Source of the DNA: Burhinus oedicnemus
Lineage: Eukaryota; Chordata; Aves; Charadriiformes; Burhinidae
NCBI GenBank assembly: GCA_008921705.1
Contig: VFFE01006710.1
Coordinates: 1,456,461-1,520,460, forward strand
Length of the DNA stretch: 64,000 bases
Direction of reading: 5' to 3'
Every line of letters begins with the position of its first letter. Positions within the stretch are counted from its first letter, which is position 1. This document shows positions 36,285-48,598 of the stretch, piece after piece. The notes under the pieces are model-generated. The model saw only the letters and a program-made list of their open reading frames with translations, did no database searches and had not been told where the DNA came from. Both the position numbers and the translations under genes were made by a program.

Positions 36285-36966
36285 ATACCTATAAACCACA
36301 TTCTACCCAAAGGTGCATTCAGCTCTCAGGGCATCTTAGGTCTATTTACCCCTTAGATGTTTGCTACACTACTTGGCAATTTCACCTCATGATACACCAC
36401 CTGAGCTCAAGTGCTGCTGAAGCCACAGCTCAGCAAAATTACCCATTTCCCAGCTGTACCACCACCCCTGTCCTTCAGTCGCAGGCCCTTGATGTCGAGG
36501 GCTACTTCACCTGCTCCCCTCTCTTGAGCCTAAGGAAGCCACAGCCCCACAGGTCCCGAATAACAGTAAGGCTCCAGCAAGAGCCGCTTGGGAACCAGGA
36601 GAACAGCAGCCAGCCTGGATCACGTGGGGACAACACCTGGTTTAACCATGGCATTGGAAAACCCTCGCAAGTACCTCAGAGCAGTGAGATGACACACAGC
36701 GAAAACGGCAGCAAACGGAGCAGCCGGGGAAACAGTGCAAGACGCCGCAGGGAAGGCTCAGAGCTGAGCCACGGCTCTGCGGGGACTCACCAGCTTTTCA
36801 CCTTCACTCTCTTTGTGGAGGTGGAAAGTTCATCTCTGAAAACCCCCTTCCCAGGTGGGTTTAGCAACACGCACCAAAAAGCGCTAAACAGGGGCGTTAT
36901 GGACTTACGGACCCAAGATGTTAATATAAAAGGAGTAGCGGTAACCTGCAAAAATGGCAATTTCAG
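36285..36966 (+). other. candidate exon-like open stretch, unrecognised product
   Basis: One plus frame is open from just after a TAA at 36272-36274 to 36967. It ends exactly at a near-perfect splice donor, TTCAG|GTGAGC (GT at 36967-36968), and its stop TGA lies inside that donor, as happens when a coding exon runs into its intron. Upstream, TTGACTAT, a C/T tract and CATAG at 36284 make a moderate acceptor. The first ATG is at 36389 (193 codons from there) in a weak start context. The peptide is polar, with a basic serine/arginine patch near residues 108-121 counted from that ATG (GSKRSSRGNSARRRR). I recognise no domain. It could be a coding exon, a lncRNA exon or chance; chance is still more likely. 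Confidence 0.2.
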
Positions 36967-36970
36967 GTGA

Positions 36971-37379
36971 GCCTTTAGGCACGTAAACACTAAACTACCA
37001 CCACAGGCCAGAGAATCAGCTGGTCTGAATGCGTACAGCTACTGCAGCCAGCAGAGCTGGGCTGACTAGCTGAGAATCCATCCTCCTCCTCTTTGTATTG
37101 GAAATCAGTCAAAAACGTAGCAGGGATGCACAACTGGGAGTAGAGCGATGCCTCCGTTTTGCCGAGGGCTCTTTTTAAATTTGTTATCATCTCCTCATGG
37201 GAGGAAAAAAAAAAGAAATTAATTCATCCTCTCTTTGAGCAATTGCAATCAAAGCAAAAAGCAAGATTAACCCAGGTTGTCTCTTGCTCTAAAATTGTAT
37301 TCTTGTCACTGCTTGACCAAAGTCCCAAACAAACCCAATTCTCCAAACAAATAATGATGGCTTTAATATATACATTTAG
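36971..37379. other. single-copy DNA, no gene seen
   Basis: Short frames only (86 codons at 37159-37419, +), plus A-rich patches. Nothing recognised. Confidence 0.6.
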
Positions 37380-37560
37380 AAAATGCAAAGGTTTTGCTTT
37401 AGTATTAAAGTTTAATTAGTAATTAATATTTATGCGGCCATTGGCTGGAATTCTGCAAGTTACATAAATAAATATTAACTTGTGGATGATTTTAAAAAAA
37501 AACACCTTGCATCTGAAATTTATTTGTGTGACTCTCTATTACTTATTCATTAATTCATGT
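37380..37560. promoter_or_regulatory. candidate regulatory block: homeodomain cluster plus inverted CCAAT
   Basis: TTTAATTAGTAATTAATATT (about 37411-37430) packs overlapping ATTA/TAATTA cores. It is followed at once by GCGGCCATTGGCTGG, which holds an inverted CCAAT box, and later by CATTAATTCATG. It is AT-rich, frame-poor and repeat-free. Enhancer function is inferred from motif texture only. Confidence 0.3.
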
Positions 37561-40500
37561 ATAATTCCAACTCCTCTTCATTCCAGATGGAGTGGGAGGG
37601 AAGGGGGGAACTCCCTTGGGACTGATGCGCATGGTTTTAATTCTCAATTTAGTCTCCATCACTACAAATTAAACGTTTAAAAATTCTAAACAGAGTGTTT
37701 AGCGATGCTGACATGTTCAAATCCACCAGTCTGCAAGAACTGGCATTTCTTTAGGTATGTAATGGTACCAGTTGGAGAGCGACACGCAGCACCTGAGTAG
37801 AAAGGCCACCTTTTGTACCATGCTTTTGGCCCGTGAAGGAGTCCCTGCATCTGAACTCCCCCCGAGGTCAGTTCCAACATATGGGTTAGAGGAAAAATCA
37901 CGGACTGAGGCTGCAGCAAACCTCTGAATTAAGAGCAATGACACGTCAGAGGAAGACTTTTAAGGGGGTTATTTGAGTATTAATTTTTTAGCATGTCATC
38001 AAAAATTCCCAGGGTTTCTCATCCCAGAAACACCTGACTGGGAAATTCAGGCTGGCGAGAGCACAGCATTGCCTCGGCCATGCAGATGGCCCAGTTGTGC
38101 ACACCATCACAAGTGCCACACATGAGATTGCAGCCCAGCCTCGGCCACTACGTGCAGGGAAGGATTGGTGCTGGTTGAGGGACCCCAGGAATTACCTCTC
38201 CATCATCCTACTGTCTCTGGCTAGACACATTTTGGCAAACAACGCTTGATACACTTTGCCTGGCTCCCTTTTCCTGCCACTGGGATGGCTGAGGGGAGGT
38301 GCGTGCACAGGTCCCATGAACACTGGAGAGCCAGAGAGGAGCTAAAAAGCACCATTATAGACAAGCTCCAGTCTTCCTGCCTCAGGATTTAAAACCAGGG
38401 GGTTGGGGCTGGTTTATCCTCCCTTGCCTGGGCCGTTACCAAAGCCTAAGTCACGCGCGGTTCCTCTTCCCTGGGGTCCCTGTAATGCTCTGATGTGTGA
38501 TACCTCTCGGAGGCCCCCAGTTCCCACCAGGTAAATATCAGCTGAAAGGGAACAACAAATGGTACATGGTTAATTGCTCTAGGGACTAATTAAACAGTTA
38601 GGGAAGGTCCTTGGGAACAAATAGTGCTGCAAGGGATGTACAGGTGCCCCAGTGACACTGTTGGGCTCATCTCACAGTTCCAGGATGACAGGAGGAGCAG
38701 AGGAGGAGGGGAACAGTGCTCTGCCATGTACATCTGGACAGTGGGAATGTCTGCTTAACAGGGATGCAGCACAAAAAGACTTGGACAAGAGGTCTGGGGC
38801 CAGATACCTGAAAGAACACAGGTCTGGGTGCCGGTTCCTGGGGAAGCCAGGAGATCTGCTGGTGGCCTTTGAGCTGATTTGCTGGCAAGTAAGAATGAGA
38901 TCAGGCTATTTGTAGTGTTCACATTTACATGCACGCTGTCTGTAGTGCCTGCAGAGGCCCCGCTCTTTGCATTACAAGGCTGGAGGTGAGCCCAGTCTGT
39001 GCTGGGGGGGTGTCTTTGTACGTACGTGTACCTGCATTGCCTCCCTCCTGGTTGGATTTGGGGTCAGAAGACTGCTGCAGCCTGGCTCTACAGGGTTGGG
39101 ATGTGAGGAAACCTTAGGATCTGAGATGCACCAAAGTCAGACCTTTGCAGCCAGAGAAGGGGGGTGAACACATCTCAGCTGTTTTAAGATCACAGGAAGC
39201 AAAGAGGCTACATACATCTTAAATCTCTCCTGCTATCCCACTCCAAGGACTGGCCCCTTTAAGCATCTCTCTGCTGCTCTTTTAAGCTAAATTTCTGAGC
39301 TAAATGCAGTAATTTCCGAGTAATCACCTCCTGCTCTCCAAAGAGCTACCTTATGAACACAGGCTTGTGCGACCTTAAGACCCCAGTAATTGGGGACTAT
39401 AAATTGTTAAGAAACAGAGATTCTTCCAGTTTAAACTATGCTGTGTAAGCTGCCTAACAATCACACAGCACCACAGGGTAGGACATTAGACAGGAGAGAT
39501 GGGGGGCATTAAGAGACGGTATTGGCAAGCTTTTAGGGTGGATTTTGCACATCTTCTGAAGTGGATACTAAAACACACTGCCAGCCATTCAAAACGCCTG
39601 CAGAGATCAAAACCCCAGCAGCTAAACTGATGTCTCACCTATATCTCTGCTCCTAAGGGAATGGAAATAAATCGAGGTGCTGGCTTACACCCACAGCAAT
39701 CCCCAAAGCGCTGACAGCCCTCACTTCTTTCTTAACCTAGAAGGAGAGGAGTCCCTAAAAATATCAGCATAATATCCACATTTTCTTGTGATCACTTGCC
39801 TTTTGTCTCTGTCGTGGAAGAGAACTGATGTTTCCCGGCTTGGGAGGCTCACCAGCGTAGTGTTAGCATCACAGCGTATGAGGAGCACAGAACTGTTTAT
39901 TTTAATCACGAGGCTGCTGTCTGGCACAGCCAGCTCCTCTCTCTGTGCTGCTGTATTCAGGAGCTGTGTAGATCCAGACACAGCTCTATTTTCTGCTTTT
40001 TCCATCCCATTTCATCAGGGCAATGAAGGCTGGAAAACACTTGTTCATAGCACAATTTCTGCCTCATGCTACCAGAATTCTGCTGATAAGATTAAGCTAT
40101 AGTCCAAGACCTTATTGGTTTATATTTCATGGCTACCAGGCATCTCCTAGAAAGAAGCATTGATGCTATATGGATTCCCTCTATAACAACTGAGTTGCCA
40201 ATAAAAATGCAAAAGTACCTTAAAACAATGCAATTCGAGGAGATGTCAAAGAAATTCCATCTAGGTCTGTAAAAGAGTTTATATATCACAGAGGAGGAGA
40301 TAGCAAAGCTGTAACATTATTGAGCCATTTAAAGTAATATCCCCCATTACTGCAGAGAGCCCACATTCATCTGGGATTTCATGTGGGCTGACAATGGTTC
40401 TAGCTTCGCTCCACCTCGCACAAGCAGTGTGCCCCCAAGACAAGGGATGTGAATGCACCAGCCTGCAGCAGCAGGCACCTGCTTGCTGGAGTTTTGGAGG

Positions 40501-40645
40501 GGCTGCAAAACTCGTTCTAGGGCACCGTATGCAGAGAGCACCCAGGCACCTCTTCCCTTCTTGAATCCAAAGCCAGCCCTACAAGGCTGTGCTTTCTCAG
40601 TTTTGCTGGCTGTGCTGTGATCCTTAATCAGCAGCTACTGGCTTC
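37561..40645. other. single-copy DNA, no recognised gene
   Basis: Frames reach 104 codons (39788-40102, +) and are paired with open frames on the other strand. No transposon is seen. TACGTACGTGTAC near 39.02 kb is a small palindromic oddity. Confidence 0.65.
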
Positions 40646-40735
40646 TTGCTCCTTCTTTTTTCTTTTTTTCTTTTATCTTTCATCCTTCCTCTTTTTTCTT
40701 TTTCTTTTTTTTTTTCTTTTTTACCTTTTTTTATG
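40646..40735 (+). repeat. 90-bp polypyrimidine tract
   Basis: Nearly uninterrupted C/T sequence dominated by T-runs with single C, ending in ACCTTTTTTTATGCAG. It may be a degenerate (TTTTC)n simple repeat, or it could serve as an unusually long splice-acceptor tract. Confidence 0.85.
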
Positions 40736-40738
40736 CAG

Positions 40739-40871
40739 AGGGTGCTACCTCCTGGAATCAGCATGCTGGAAATCTGCTCTGCCTCAGAATTCGGCTCCCA
40801 CTGGGCTGGGAATTTCAATGCTGTATATAACATTGTAAACATTACATTTCCCTACCTGATAAAGTTTCCAG
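40739..40871 (+). other. weak candidate exon after a polypyrimidine tract
   Basis: The 90-bp pyrimidine tract ends in TTTATGCAG at 40738. A 133-nt stretch open in one plus frame follows, then CCAG|GTAGAT with GT at 40872-40873. It lies 410 bp left of the CpG island, so it is upstream of it on the plus strand. The peptide is not recognised. The acceptor may be an accident of the simple repeat. Confidence 0.12.
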
Positions 40872-41284
40872 GTAGATGATGCTTGGCACCACCGCCAACT
40901 TGAAGGCAGTTCCTGTCTGAAAAACTAGGTACATCCTCATACACCTCCCCACTTCATCCAGCTGATGGTTTGTGGGTCAGATTTGACCCAGCAGATTATT
41001 TTTCTGGCTCATCACCAGTGCTTGATAGGAGACAGAAATGACTATTAGGGCAATATGTGCTACAATTGAATACTTTGATGCCTGCGTTTAGTGCTGGGGA
41101 CCACCCTCACCTCGACGTGGCCAGTGGAGATAGGGAACGGAGCAGGTTTGCACTGTGCCTGTGTAGAGCCAGCACCAAGAATAGGGCTCATACAACCTGA
41201 GACGACCCCCAGAATTGTGATGTGCTGTCGGGAGAGTTGGGCATCCCAGGAAGAAATGAAAAACCACCCTGACCGAGTCGTGAA

Positions 41285-41700
41285 AGCCCCAGCGGGTCAC
41301 TGAGCCTGCCCTGCCCCACGCCCCGGGCAATCCCAGCCGCTCGGTGCCCCAGTTTCCCGAAAGGAGAGCTGAGGAGCCCTGCACCGCTGCCGTGCCCAGC
41401 CCTAACCGTTTCCCCGAGCCAGGGCTGGAGCGGGAGCTGCCGAGCGGCTGCCCCGGGCCGCAGCAGCGCCCGCAGCCGGAGATCCCGCACGCCGGCCGCC
41501 GGGGAGCGCAGGGCACGGAGCCCCGGCCCCGCCGTGCCCGGCCCGTCGCCGGGCTTTCGTCTCCCTCTGCTGTCGCAAACCGGCTACTACTGCAAGTGCG
41601 GTTTTGCCAGGGGACGGGAGGTTTTCAGCACACGCAGCCTGCGGCAGCTGAGGGGACGCGAAGAGCCTCATCCCCACCGGGAAGGGGTTTCCAAGCGGCT
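41285..41700. promoter_or_regulatory. CpG island, promoter candidate
   Basis: By hand I count about 43 CpG in roughly 420 bp (41281-41700), far denser than anywhere else in the window, in strongly GC-rich sequence with GC-box-like pieces (CCCCGCCG, GGGCCGCAGCAGCGCCCGC). There is no TATA box. In birds such islands usually mark unmethylated promoters. No gene starts here that I can recognise; the 214-codon plus frame and the minus frames across it are open because GC-rich DNA has few stops. Likely meanings are the promoter of a lncRNA or of a gene whose body lies outside, an orphan CpG island acting as an enhancer, or an alternative promoter. Direction cannot be told. Confidence 0.75.
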
Positions 41701-42557
41701 TTCCAAGGGCTGGAAATTAAAGGGGGAAAAAAAACCCAACCCAAAACCATACATCTGCCGGAAAGTACTCGGGAGGATGAGGAGGAGAGAAATAGGGGTC
41801 AGTGTCTGGTCCGGCATACGGACCTGCGATGTCCCCATCCCACCCACTTTGCTGGGTGGCTGCATGACCCACTCACGCTTGCCCACAGCGCTGTGCCAGC
41901 TCGGTCCCAGCCCAGAGAAGCAGAACTCATCTGCAAGGGAACGCACACAGGCCCGTCCTACACCACTGCCAGCACTCCCCACCCCTGAGTTCCCTAAGGC
42001 TGGGCCTCGGTGCCCTGACACAAGATGACACTTGCTTGTAATACCTTGCCTTCCTGAGAAGGAGCAGCTCCTGTAGAGCTGGGACAGCCTGGGACATCCC
42101 AGGCACTCCTCTGTCTAAACTATTGGGGTAGAAGCCGGACACATGCTCACGAATTAAAAAGCAAATCCAGCTCATTTCCATTTATTCTACACACTGCAAA
42201 CAAAAGTGGAATGAAAATGGATCAGTTTAATACCCTCACCTTAGAAAAGGACATCCTCACCTGAAAAATAGTAGAGACAAAAATCTGCTGCATCCACACA
42301 ACTTGCAGAGTTGTAGAGACTTTAGTTCAGAGCAGCAGCTCTGGGCAAGGTCACTTGGTAAAATGTGAATAAAACTTCTCATATCACTTAGAAAGCACAG
42401 GGATGTCACTCAAGAACCGCTTCACAAAGCATTTCCCTGCAGGGTGTGCAGCTCCTCTGGAATGACGTAGCAGCTGCTTGTGGGGCAAAGCCGGCAGAGC
42501 TGTATGTAACTTCTGTACGGTAGTAATTACAAAGACTTTGGAAATGCAGTAAAATTT

Positions 42558-42569
42558 AAAAAAAAAAAA
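42558..42569 (+). repeat. A12 homopolymer
   Basis: Twelve consecutive A within an A/T-only stretch. Confidence 0.9.
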
Positions 42570-44087
42570 TATTTAAGACACTTTTTTGATCCCCTTTTTT
42601 GAGTCTGAGACTGCCCTTCTGCTTTTACTGTGTCCATGCCCTCAGCATTCCTGGAGGCAAAGGAAGCGCTGTTATCTCTGTGCGCACCATGGGGAACTGG
42701 GAGACAGAGGATATAAGGACAGGCTTTTCAGAAGCGACTGGCAATTCTGAGTCCGTATTTGGGACACGCTAGTTGAGAGAGCCCTACTTGCAGAGGTGAG
42801 ATGGCAGCTTTGGCTTGAATCCAGTTTAGTTGCCCCAAGCTAAACAATCAAACATGAAGGTGCTTAAAAAAAGAATAAAAAATCAACAGTCACAGTTGAA
42901 ATGTTGACCCAAATGACTTGCCCCAGGTTATACAGGGGAGACTGGGATGGGGCCAAGTAAACTGAGCTGCTTCCTGAATTTCTGAGTAGCATTCAAAGAC
43001 TACGTCTCCGTCCTTTGGGACACTGAACCTCCCCACAGGACGTGTGTCTGTGGCACCCAGAGCCCAGAGCTCAGCTCTCGAGTCCTGCACCTGCGTGGCT
43101 TCCTAAGAAATAACATTAGTGTGAGGGGTATTGGGGTTAGTTAATTATCACAGTGGCAACAGGCAAAATTGCCTATTAAAAATAGGGCTCCACCAAGAGC
43201 AGAGGGAGATACCATGAACTTGAAAGCTCCTATCTTCTTCTTTCTCTTTGTACATCCTTAACAAATGTTAGCGTCCAGGCTTCAGCAACATGATGACCAT
43301 TACTGCCTGACGCTTACCTGTTATTATAATATCTTTATTCTGTCATTCAGAGTTGACCTTGGGAAAGAGATCTAATATGTATTCATAACTCCATTTAATT
43401 TCATCATTAGCTCTTCCGTATACCTAATTTATCACCATAACTATGTCTGCAATTTCCTTGCCAATATAATGTTGATGTAGTAAGAAGACATCAGCAGAGC
43501 GGTTACTGGTCTGGTGTTCCGCCTTCCCGACTCCCCCACCTGGGGTAGCTGCAGAGGAGGCAAGTTTTCTTTCTCAGCCATGCCAGTCTGTTAAACTGCT
43601 CAAGTGAATGAAGTTGTTGCTCCACCAATTACTCTGTTTATACCTAAAACACGTTAATAAGGCTGGGCTTGAAGAGGAATACTTCACGAAAGTATCTTTT
43701 TTAATAAAATTGGAAAGGCGTTGAGAGAGCATTAGCATCATAAATCGCAATTTGGATGTCACGTCATGTCAGCAAGGAACTGATGTATAAACCCCCAGTT
43801 GATTCCAAGAGTGTCTGGACCAGTGGTTAGCTTAGGGTTAGCCCTGCTGAAGGCAATATGTTGGTACAAGAATAAGGCTTATCTTTTGTACAGCTGTCAA
43901 TTTGCTGATCTTAAAATATACCACAAAGCCATAAAATCCCCGCGTAACAGAGAAATCCCAGCTGGAGAGCAGAGTGACAAGACTAAGGGCACTCGGCAAG
44001 GTGGTAGCAGAGCTGAGCCCAAGTCCCATGACGCTGTTCTGCCCACAACATAACACAGCCTCCCATCACCTCCAAGAGTGACTGGTG

Positions 44088-44111
44088 GCATTTGGGTCTG
44101 CATTTGGGTCT
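44088..44111 (+). repeat. perfect 12-bp tandem duplication
   Basis: GCATTTGGGTCT occurs twice back to back (44088-44099, 44100-44111) with no mismatch. Confidence 0.9.
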
Positions 44112-44929
44112 AGCTCACCTGCAGCTCTGATCTGTACATCTCAGGAGCACTGCAACCGCCATCATGTTCATGGTCACATTCCAGCACTGCAACGCCTGAT
44201 CCCAACAGCATCCTGGTGCTCTGAAGAGTTTCATGCCCCTATCCGGCCAGCCCTGCTCTCCCGTGGGGCCAGTGACCAAAGCCCATGCTTGGAGTCACAT
44301 CTAGGAGGAGGGGGAGCAGCTGCCAGCTGTGCGTGGCTACGTGTAGAGGGACACGCTGCAGCTCCTCTGCTGCACACACACAACCAGCACCGGCACAAAA
44401 GCACCATGAAAACATGCTCCTGGGACCTCCTGGGTAAGGCAGAGGCACAAGCCACAGCCCGGACCAACTCAGTCATTTGTTTCAGAGGGACTTAAAGGGT
44501 CTGTGGGCTCAGAGCAGAGGGGAAAGAGCTTGTCCTTGAAAGGCAGCAGACACAACACCTAGATGCCAGGGCAGTGCTCAAAAATGCTCAGAGAAACTCC
44601 ATTTGCCACCCAAGAGCTGGAGATGTGCACAGACATAATTAATAAGAGCTCCTCCAAATGCAGCCTGCGTGAAGCAAACACAGAGCTGGTTCACTAAGCA
44701 GGCTTGGAAAAGCCCAGAAACACATGGAAAAACAGCACCAGAAGCTATTTACAAGGAAATGCAGAGGAGGACAAAGGACAAAGCAGAGGAGGAAAATCTG
44801 GTGCAAAAAAATGCACTGCAAGTGCTTTACTTCTGAACGGTGAAGGGCAGGGTATATCAGCAAATGCCACACAAGGTCATCAACAGTAATTGCTGCAAGA
44901 CAAATCATTATGTCAGAATTTCAGGAAAG

Positions 44930-45165
44930 AGAAGGGAAAAAGTATTACTGATTTTACAATGAAGGTGGTGTAACACTGGCACAGCTTGCCCAGAGAGGTG
45001 GTAGATGCCCCATCCTTGGAAACATTCAAGGTGAGGCTGGACGGGGCTCTGAGCAACCTGATCTAGTTGAAGATGTCCCTGCTCATTGCAGGGAGGTTGG
45101 ACTAGATGACCTTTAAAGGTCCCTTCCGACCCAAACTATTCCATGATTCTATGATTCTGTGATTT
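44930..45165 (+). mobile_element. CR1 LINE 3' end fragment (about 235 bp)
   Basis: This is the last 235 bp of a CR1. It holds the end of the coding region (GGTGGTAGATGCCCCATCC, CTGGACGGGGCTCTGAGCAA), the conserved TTGGACTAGATGACC and GGTCCCTTCCGACCC, and the octamer tail (ATGATTCTATGATTCTGTG). The element is 5'-truncated and non-coding. GACCTTTAAAGGTCC versus GATCTTTAAGGTCC places it in a different CR1 subfamily from the copies at 34 and 55 kb. The left edge is approximate. Confidence 0.94.
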
Positions 45166-48100
45166 GAAGTGATATGGATTAAGAAGAAAGCAGAAGGTAA
45201 ACAGGCAAAGGGACTGACCGTAGGCAGGTTGGGTTCCCAGGTGTTTCTCAGCATCACACACAACAGAAACCAAACCTGCAATTAAACAAAGCAAAATTAA
45301 ATCTTGCCAGGATCCAAACACCCCTGAGGAGATTCTAAATTACACACAAGATGTTCAGACCCTCAAGTACCTTCTTTGGCAGCACGTGAGACAACTGGAT
45401 ATGGGTGAGAGAGGCCTGGAGAGGTGTCACAACATGCTGAATAGTTGCCTGAGAGAGCTGTCACATGGCACCAAGCGGAAGCTGAATGACCGAGTCTCAG
45501 GTTTAGGACATGACAACCCTGAGCAGGGAGGAAGAAGCAATAGGGCTGTTATTGGTATTGGATACAGAGGCTACAGCTTCAATAAAATTGTGTAATTTTG
45601 TAATCCAAGTGAGGCCAAACCTGGGATGAAATATTCATGTGGTAAAAACATGAGCGGAATAAAAACACAACCAGAGCCAACTACATCCCCAATCTCCTTA
45701 CATGCAAGCTGCTAAAAGACTGCTAAAAGACTCTGCTCTTCAAGCACACGAGCAGTCAGCAGGTACCTCCCTGACTACAGCAGCAAAACAAGTTGTGCAT
45801 TTGAACAGACCAAAGCAAGCACTGAACACAGCTCCATCCAAGTCCCTACCACCAAAGTAACCTTACCTGACTTGGCAGAAGGGAAAAAAAGATATTCCCA
45901 GTGTTTGATGCCAATGATGGAGATTGGCATGAGCTAGGAGGCAAGGAAAGCAGCTTCCTTGCCTTGCTTTGAGCACCAGTATTGGAGTACAGATGGCTGA
46001 GTGTCATTTGGGATCAAAAGTAGAGACGCCGCCAGCAAGACACACTAACAAGACTCTCAGGGATCCATGTCACTGCTGATGAAGTTTAGGACTAGAGATG
46101 AGCAGATAGCTTGCTGGAAGCTGTGACAGTTAAAGGGTACAACTGGCTTTGTCAGCCAAAATAACAGGAAAGCAGTTGGACCCGTTCGATAATGCCAAAC
46201 TGAAACTATACATTGCTGCTCTGTTCACTTGGTGATCTTCCAAGGGCTGTCTGGGAGAAGTTCAACCCAGGGCAAAACTACTCAAGGAGAAATCAGCTGC
46301 TAAATGTTGCTAATTAACCATTGCAGGATGCCCCAAAAACCCTCAGCACTTGCTACTCAAGGGGGCACAAGGAACAGTGTCTTGTTCAGATCAGCCTTGC
46401 AAGTTATCCCTGCTGGAGCCAAGCCTGATCCCACAACAAGCGTGCCTTTGCTACACTCCCCAGCTCACCAGGAACATTACATCAGACGGGTCTTTTGGCA
46501 GCCCTCTCACCCCCGTAATGGAGAGCTGGCAGCCCCAGCAGAGGCAGCCTGGTTTCATCCCTAGCCTTTCTTGCTGCACCATGGACTGGCCTTGCCACCA
46601 GCAGTTAGTCCCTAAGAAAAGGGTTCACTCCTCACTCAGCTGACCGTCTCCCAGGGCCAGTGACGCTCAACGTGCTCAGGACCAGGGATGCTCAGGACCT
46701 TATCAGCACCGTAGTGAGTTTTAATCAGTGGAGAGCCAGCCCCAGCAGCATGGTACTAGGGATTTCTATGTGCCACATGGGGAAGGGGGCACCCCCTCAT
46801 ACAGGTTGGGCCCGTCACCTGGAAGAGGTGGTTTTGGCCACAGCAGGTGAAGCAGTTGAAGATTAACCCCTGCTCAGGGCCTCTCCCCTTGGAGGCACTG
46901 GGAATTTTGCCACAGACATCGCCTCCAGGCAGAGACACACCTTCCAAGATGGAAAGCAAAGTCCTCCACTGGGCTTTGCTGGTCACATGTCCAATATCCT
47001 CCCAAAGTCACCTGCTGTTGTTTTCCAAGCCTGTAAGTGGGAAAAATGTTAAGTGGAAGGAGTCGCAGCACATCTCCGGAGATTTCCAAAGCAGCCTGAG
47101 GAAGGATGAGGCTCCCAGCCCCGCGCCACAGAAGGGACAAAGGGAGCCCTGGGGGTGGGGGGAGCCGGCGGATCCCCCTCAGCATCCCAGCAGAGGATAA
47201 AACCAGTGTGCGGAGAAATCCCCCGTGCCAGCTGCCCGTCCGCTTCCCCTCCTTCCCCGCAGAGTGGAGCTGCACTGCCTGTTTTTAGGCAAGTCACAGC
47301 CGAGCCCAGGTTTGCAGCTCTGGATGCAGCTCCCCAGGCAGCCGGGATGCATCCCAGCACTCAGCAGCGTAAATCGGATCTGCATCGGGCAGAGGCATCC
47401 GATGTCTCCAGCTAGCCAGAAAGCACAAGTCAGAGACAGGGCTGGTGGTTCTCCAGCTGCAGGAAGGCAGGCGACAGCCGATGTGACATAAAGCTTGTGC
47501 TACACCAGCAGTACCTTCAGCGCACGCTTGGACGGGCAGAGGGAGTTTATGCAACACCATCACTTTGTGGCATAGGATTCTGGTATTTTTGTTCTGGTAT
47601 CAGGAAGCCTAAAGCTGGATTTATTGTATCATCAAATCACAGAACACAAGAGGTCCAAAGAAGTGGGAAGTCTCCATGTCCCTGCCCAGAATGCTGGTAG
47701 GCTGTCAACCCAGTGAACAAATTACAGCTGGACCCCTGATAAAGCAGAGATGCTCCTGAACTGCATCTGCACTGCAAAACTGGCAGTAGGAAATTGCACC
47801 TTTGAAATGTGTTTCCATTAAAACTCTTTATTTAGAGTGCTGATCTCATTATTCTAAAATAAATCTTGGGGTTTGGGGGAAAAAAAAAATCACTCAGGGC
47901 TCTTTAATGTCAAGGGTGGGATTCTGATCCAAGCTGTGCGTGTATAATTGCACCAGCCTCAGCTGAGTTGCGTCTGCTCCACACCCACGTAATGGAGACA
48001 GTAACCTGCCCCCCCGCATCGCAGCTACCATATGCACTCTGTGCTGGTGCTCTAATATGGTTGGAAATCCAGACAAATCTGCTTTCTTGGGATGCTGCAG

Positions 48101-48552
48101 CTGAGCTGAAATCACAGGTGGCCACACCAATACAACTTCTGAGATGACACTCTAATATTTTTAGCTGAGCCGAGCGCTCGCGAACAAAGCAGAAATGACA
48201 CATCTGAGAGCTGAAATCCTCCCTTTGCGAAGCAGGTACAGCAGAGAAGGGAAAACACATGGCCACCTGCATCACCTCCAAACACTGCTCAGGGCAGAGG
48301 AGCTGAGTGACACAGGACCTCCTAGTGCATGGCACTGCTGCCAGCCAGCATCCTCTGGGGTGGCTCCTCCTGGACCGGGCTTTGAAGAGGGAGCCGTTCC
48401 AGTCACCGCTGATGCACCCACTGATAACAGAGATACGGATTGTAATGGAGGGGTGAAACACAGCCATTGATCTGCCTGTCTTAGTGCCCTGGAGAGCAGG
48501 TTGAATACAGATAAAATTTCTTTTTCTTCTGGAAAAAGAAGCTTTTGTAGAG

Positions 48553-48554
<2 letters not shown>
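45166..48554. other. single-copy DNA, GC-rich in 46.3-47.5 kb, no gene accepted
   Basis: Frames up to 133 codons are open on both strands in the GC-rich part, so they are not evidence of coding. CpG is mildly raised near 47.1-47.4 kb but does not form a clear island. An AATAAA hexamer lies near 45582. Confidence 0.6.
45709..45730 (+). repeat. perfect 11-bp tandem duplication
   Basis: CTGCTAAAAGA occurs twice in tandem (45709-45719, 45720-45730). Confidence 0.85.
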
Positions 48555-48596
<42 letters not shown>

Positions 48597-48598
48597 AA

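Larger units (their letters stand above)
41701..44929. other. single-copy DNA, no recognised gene
   Basis: GC falls back to the local average after the island. Frames up to 164 codons that begin in the island run to about 42.03 kb. A 136-codon plus frame at 44085-44495 is matched by open minus frames. No transposon is seen. Confidence 0.6.

Noticed and set aside
41344..41988. 214-codon plus frame over the CpG island
   Set aside because: Pro/Arg/Gly/Ala-rich translation of a GC-rich island; several other frames are open over the same bases.
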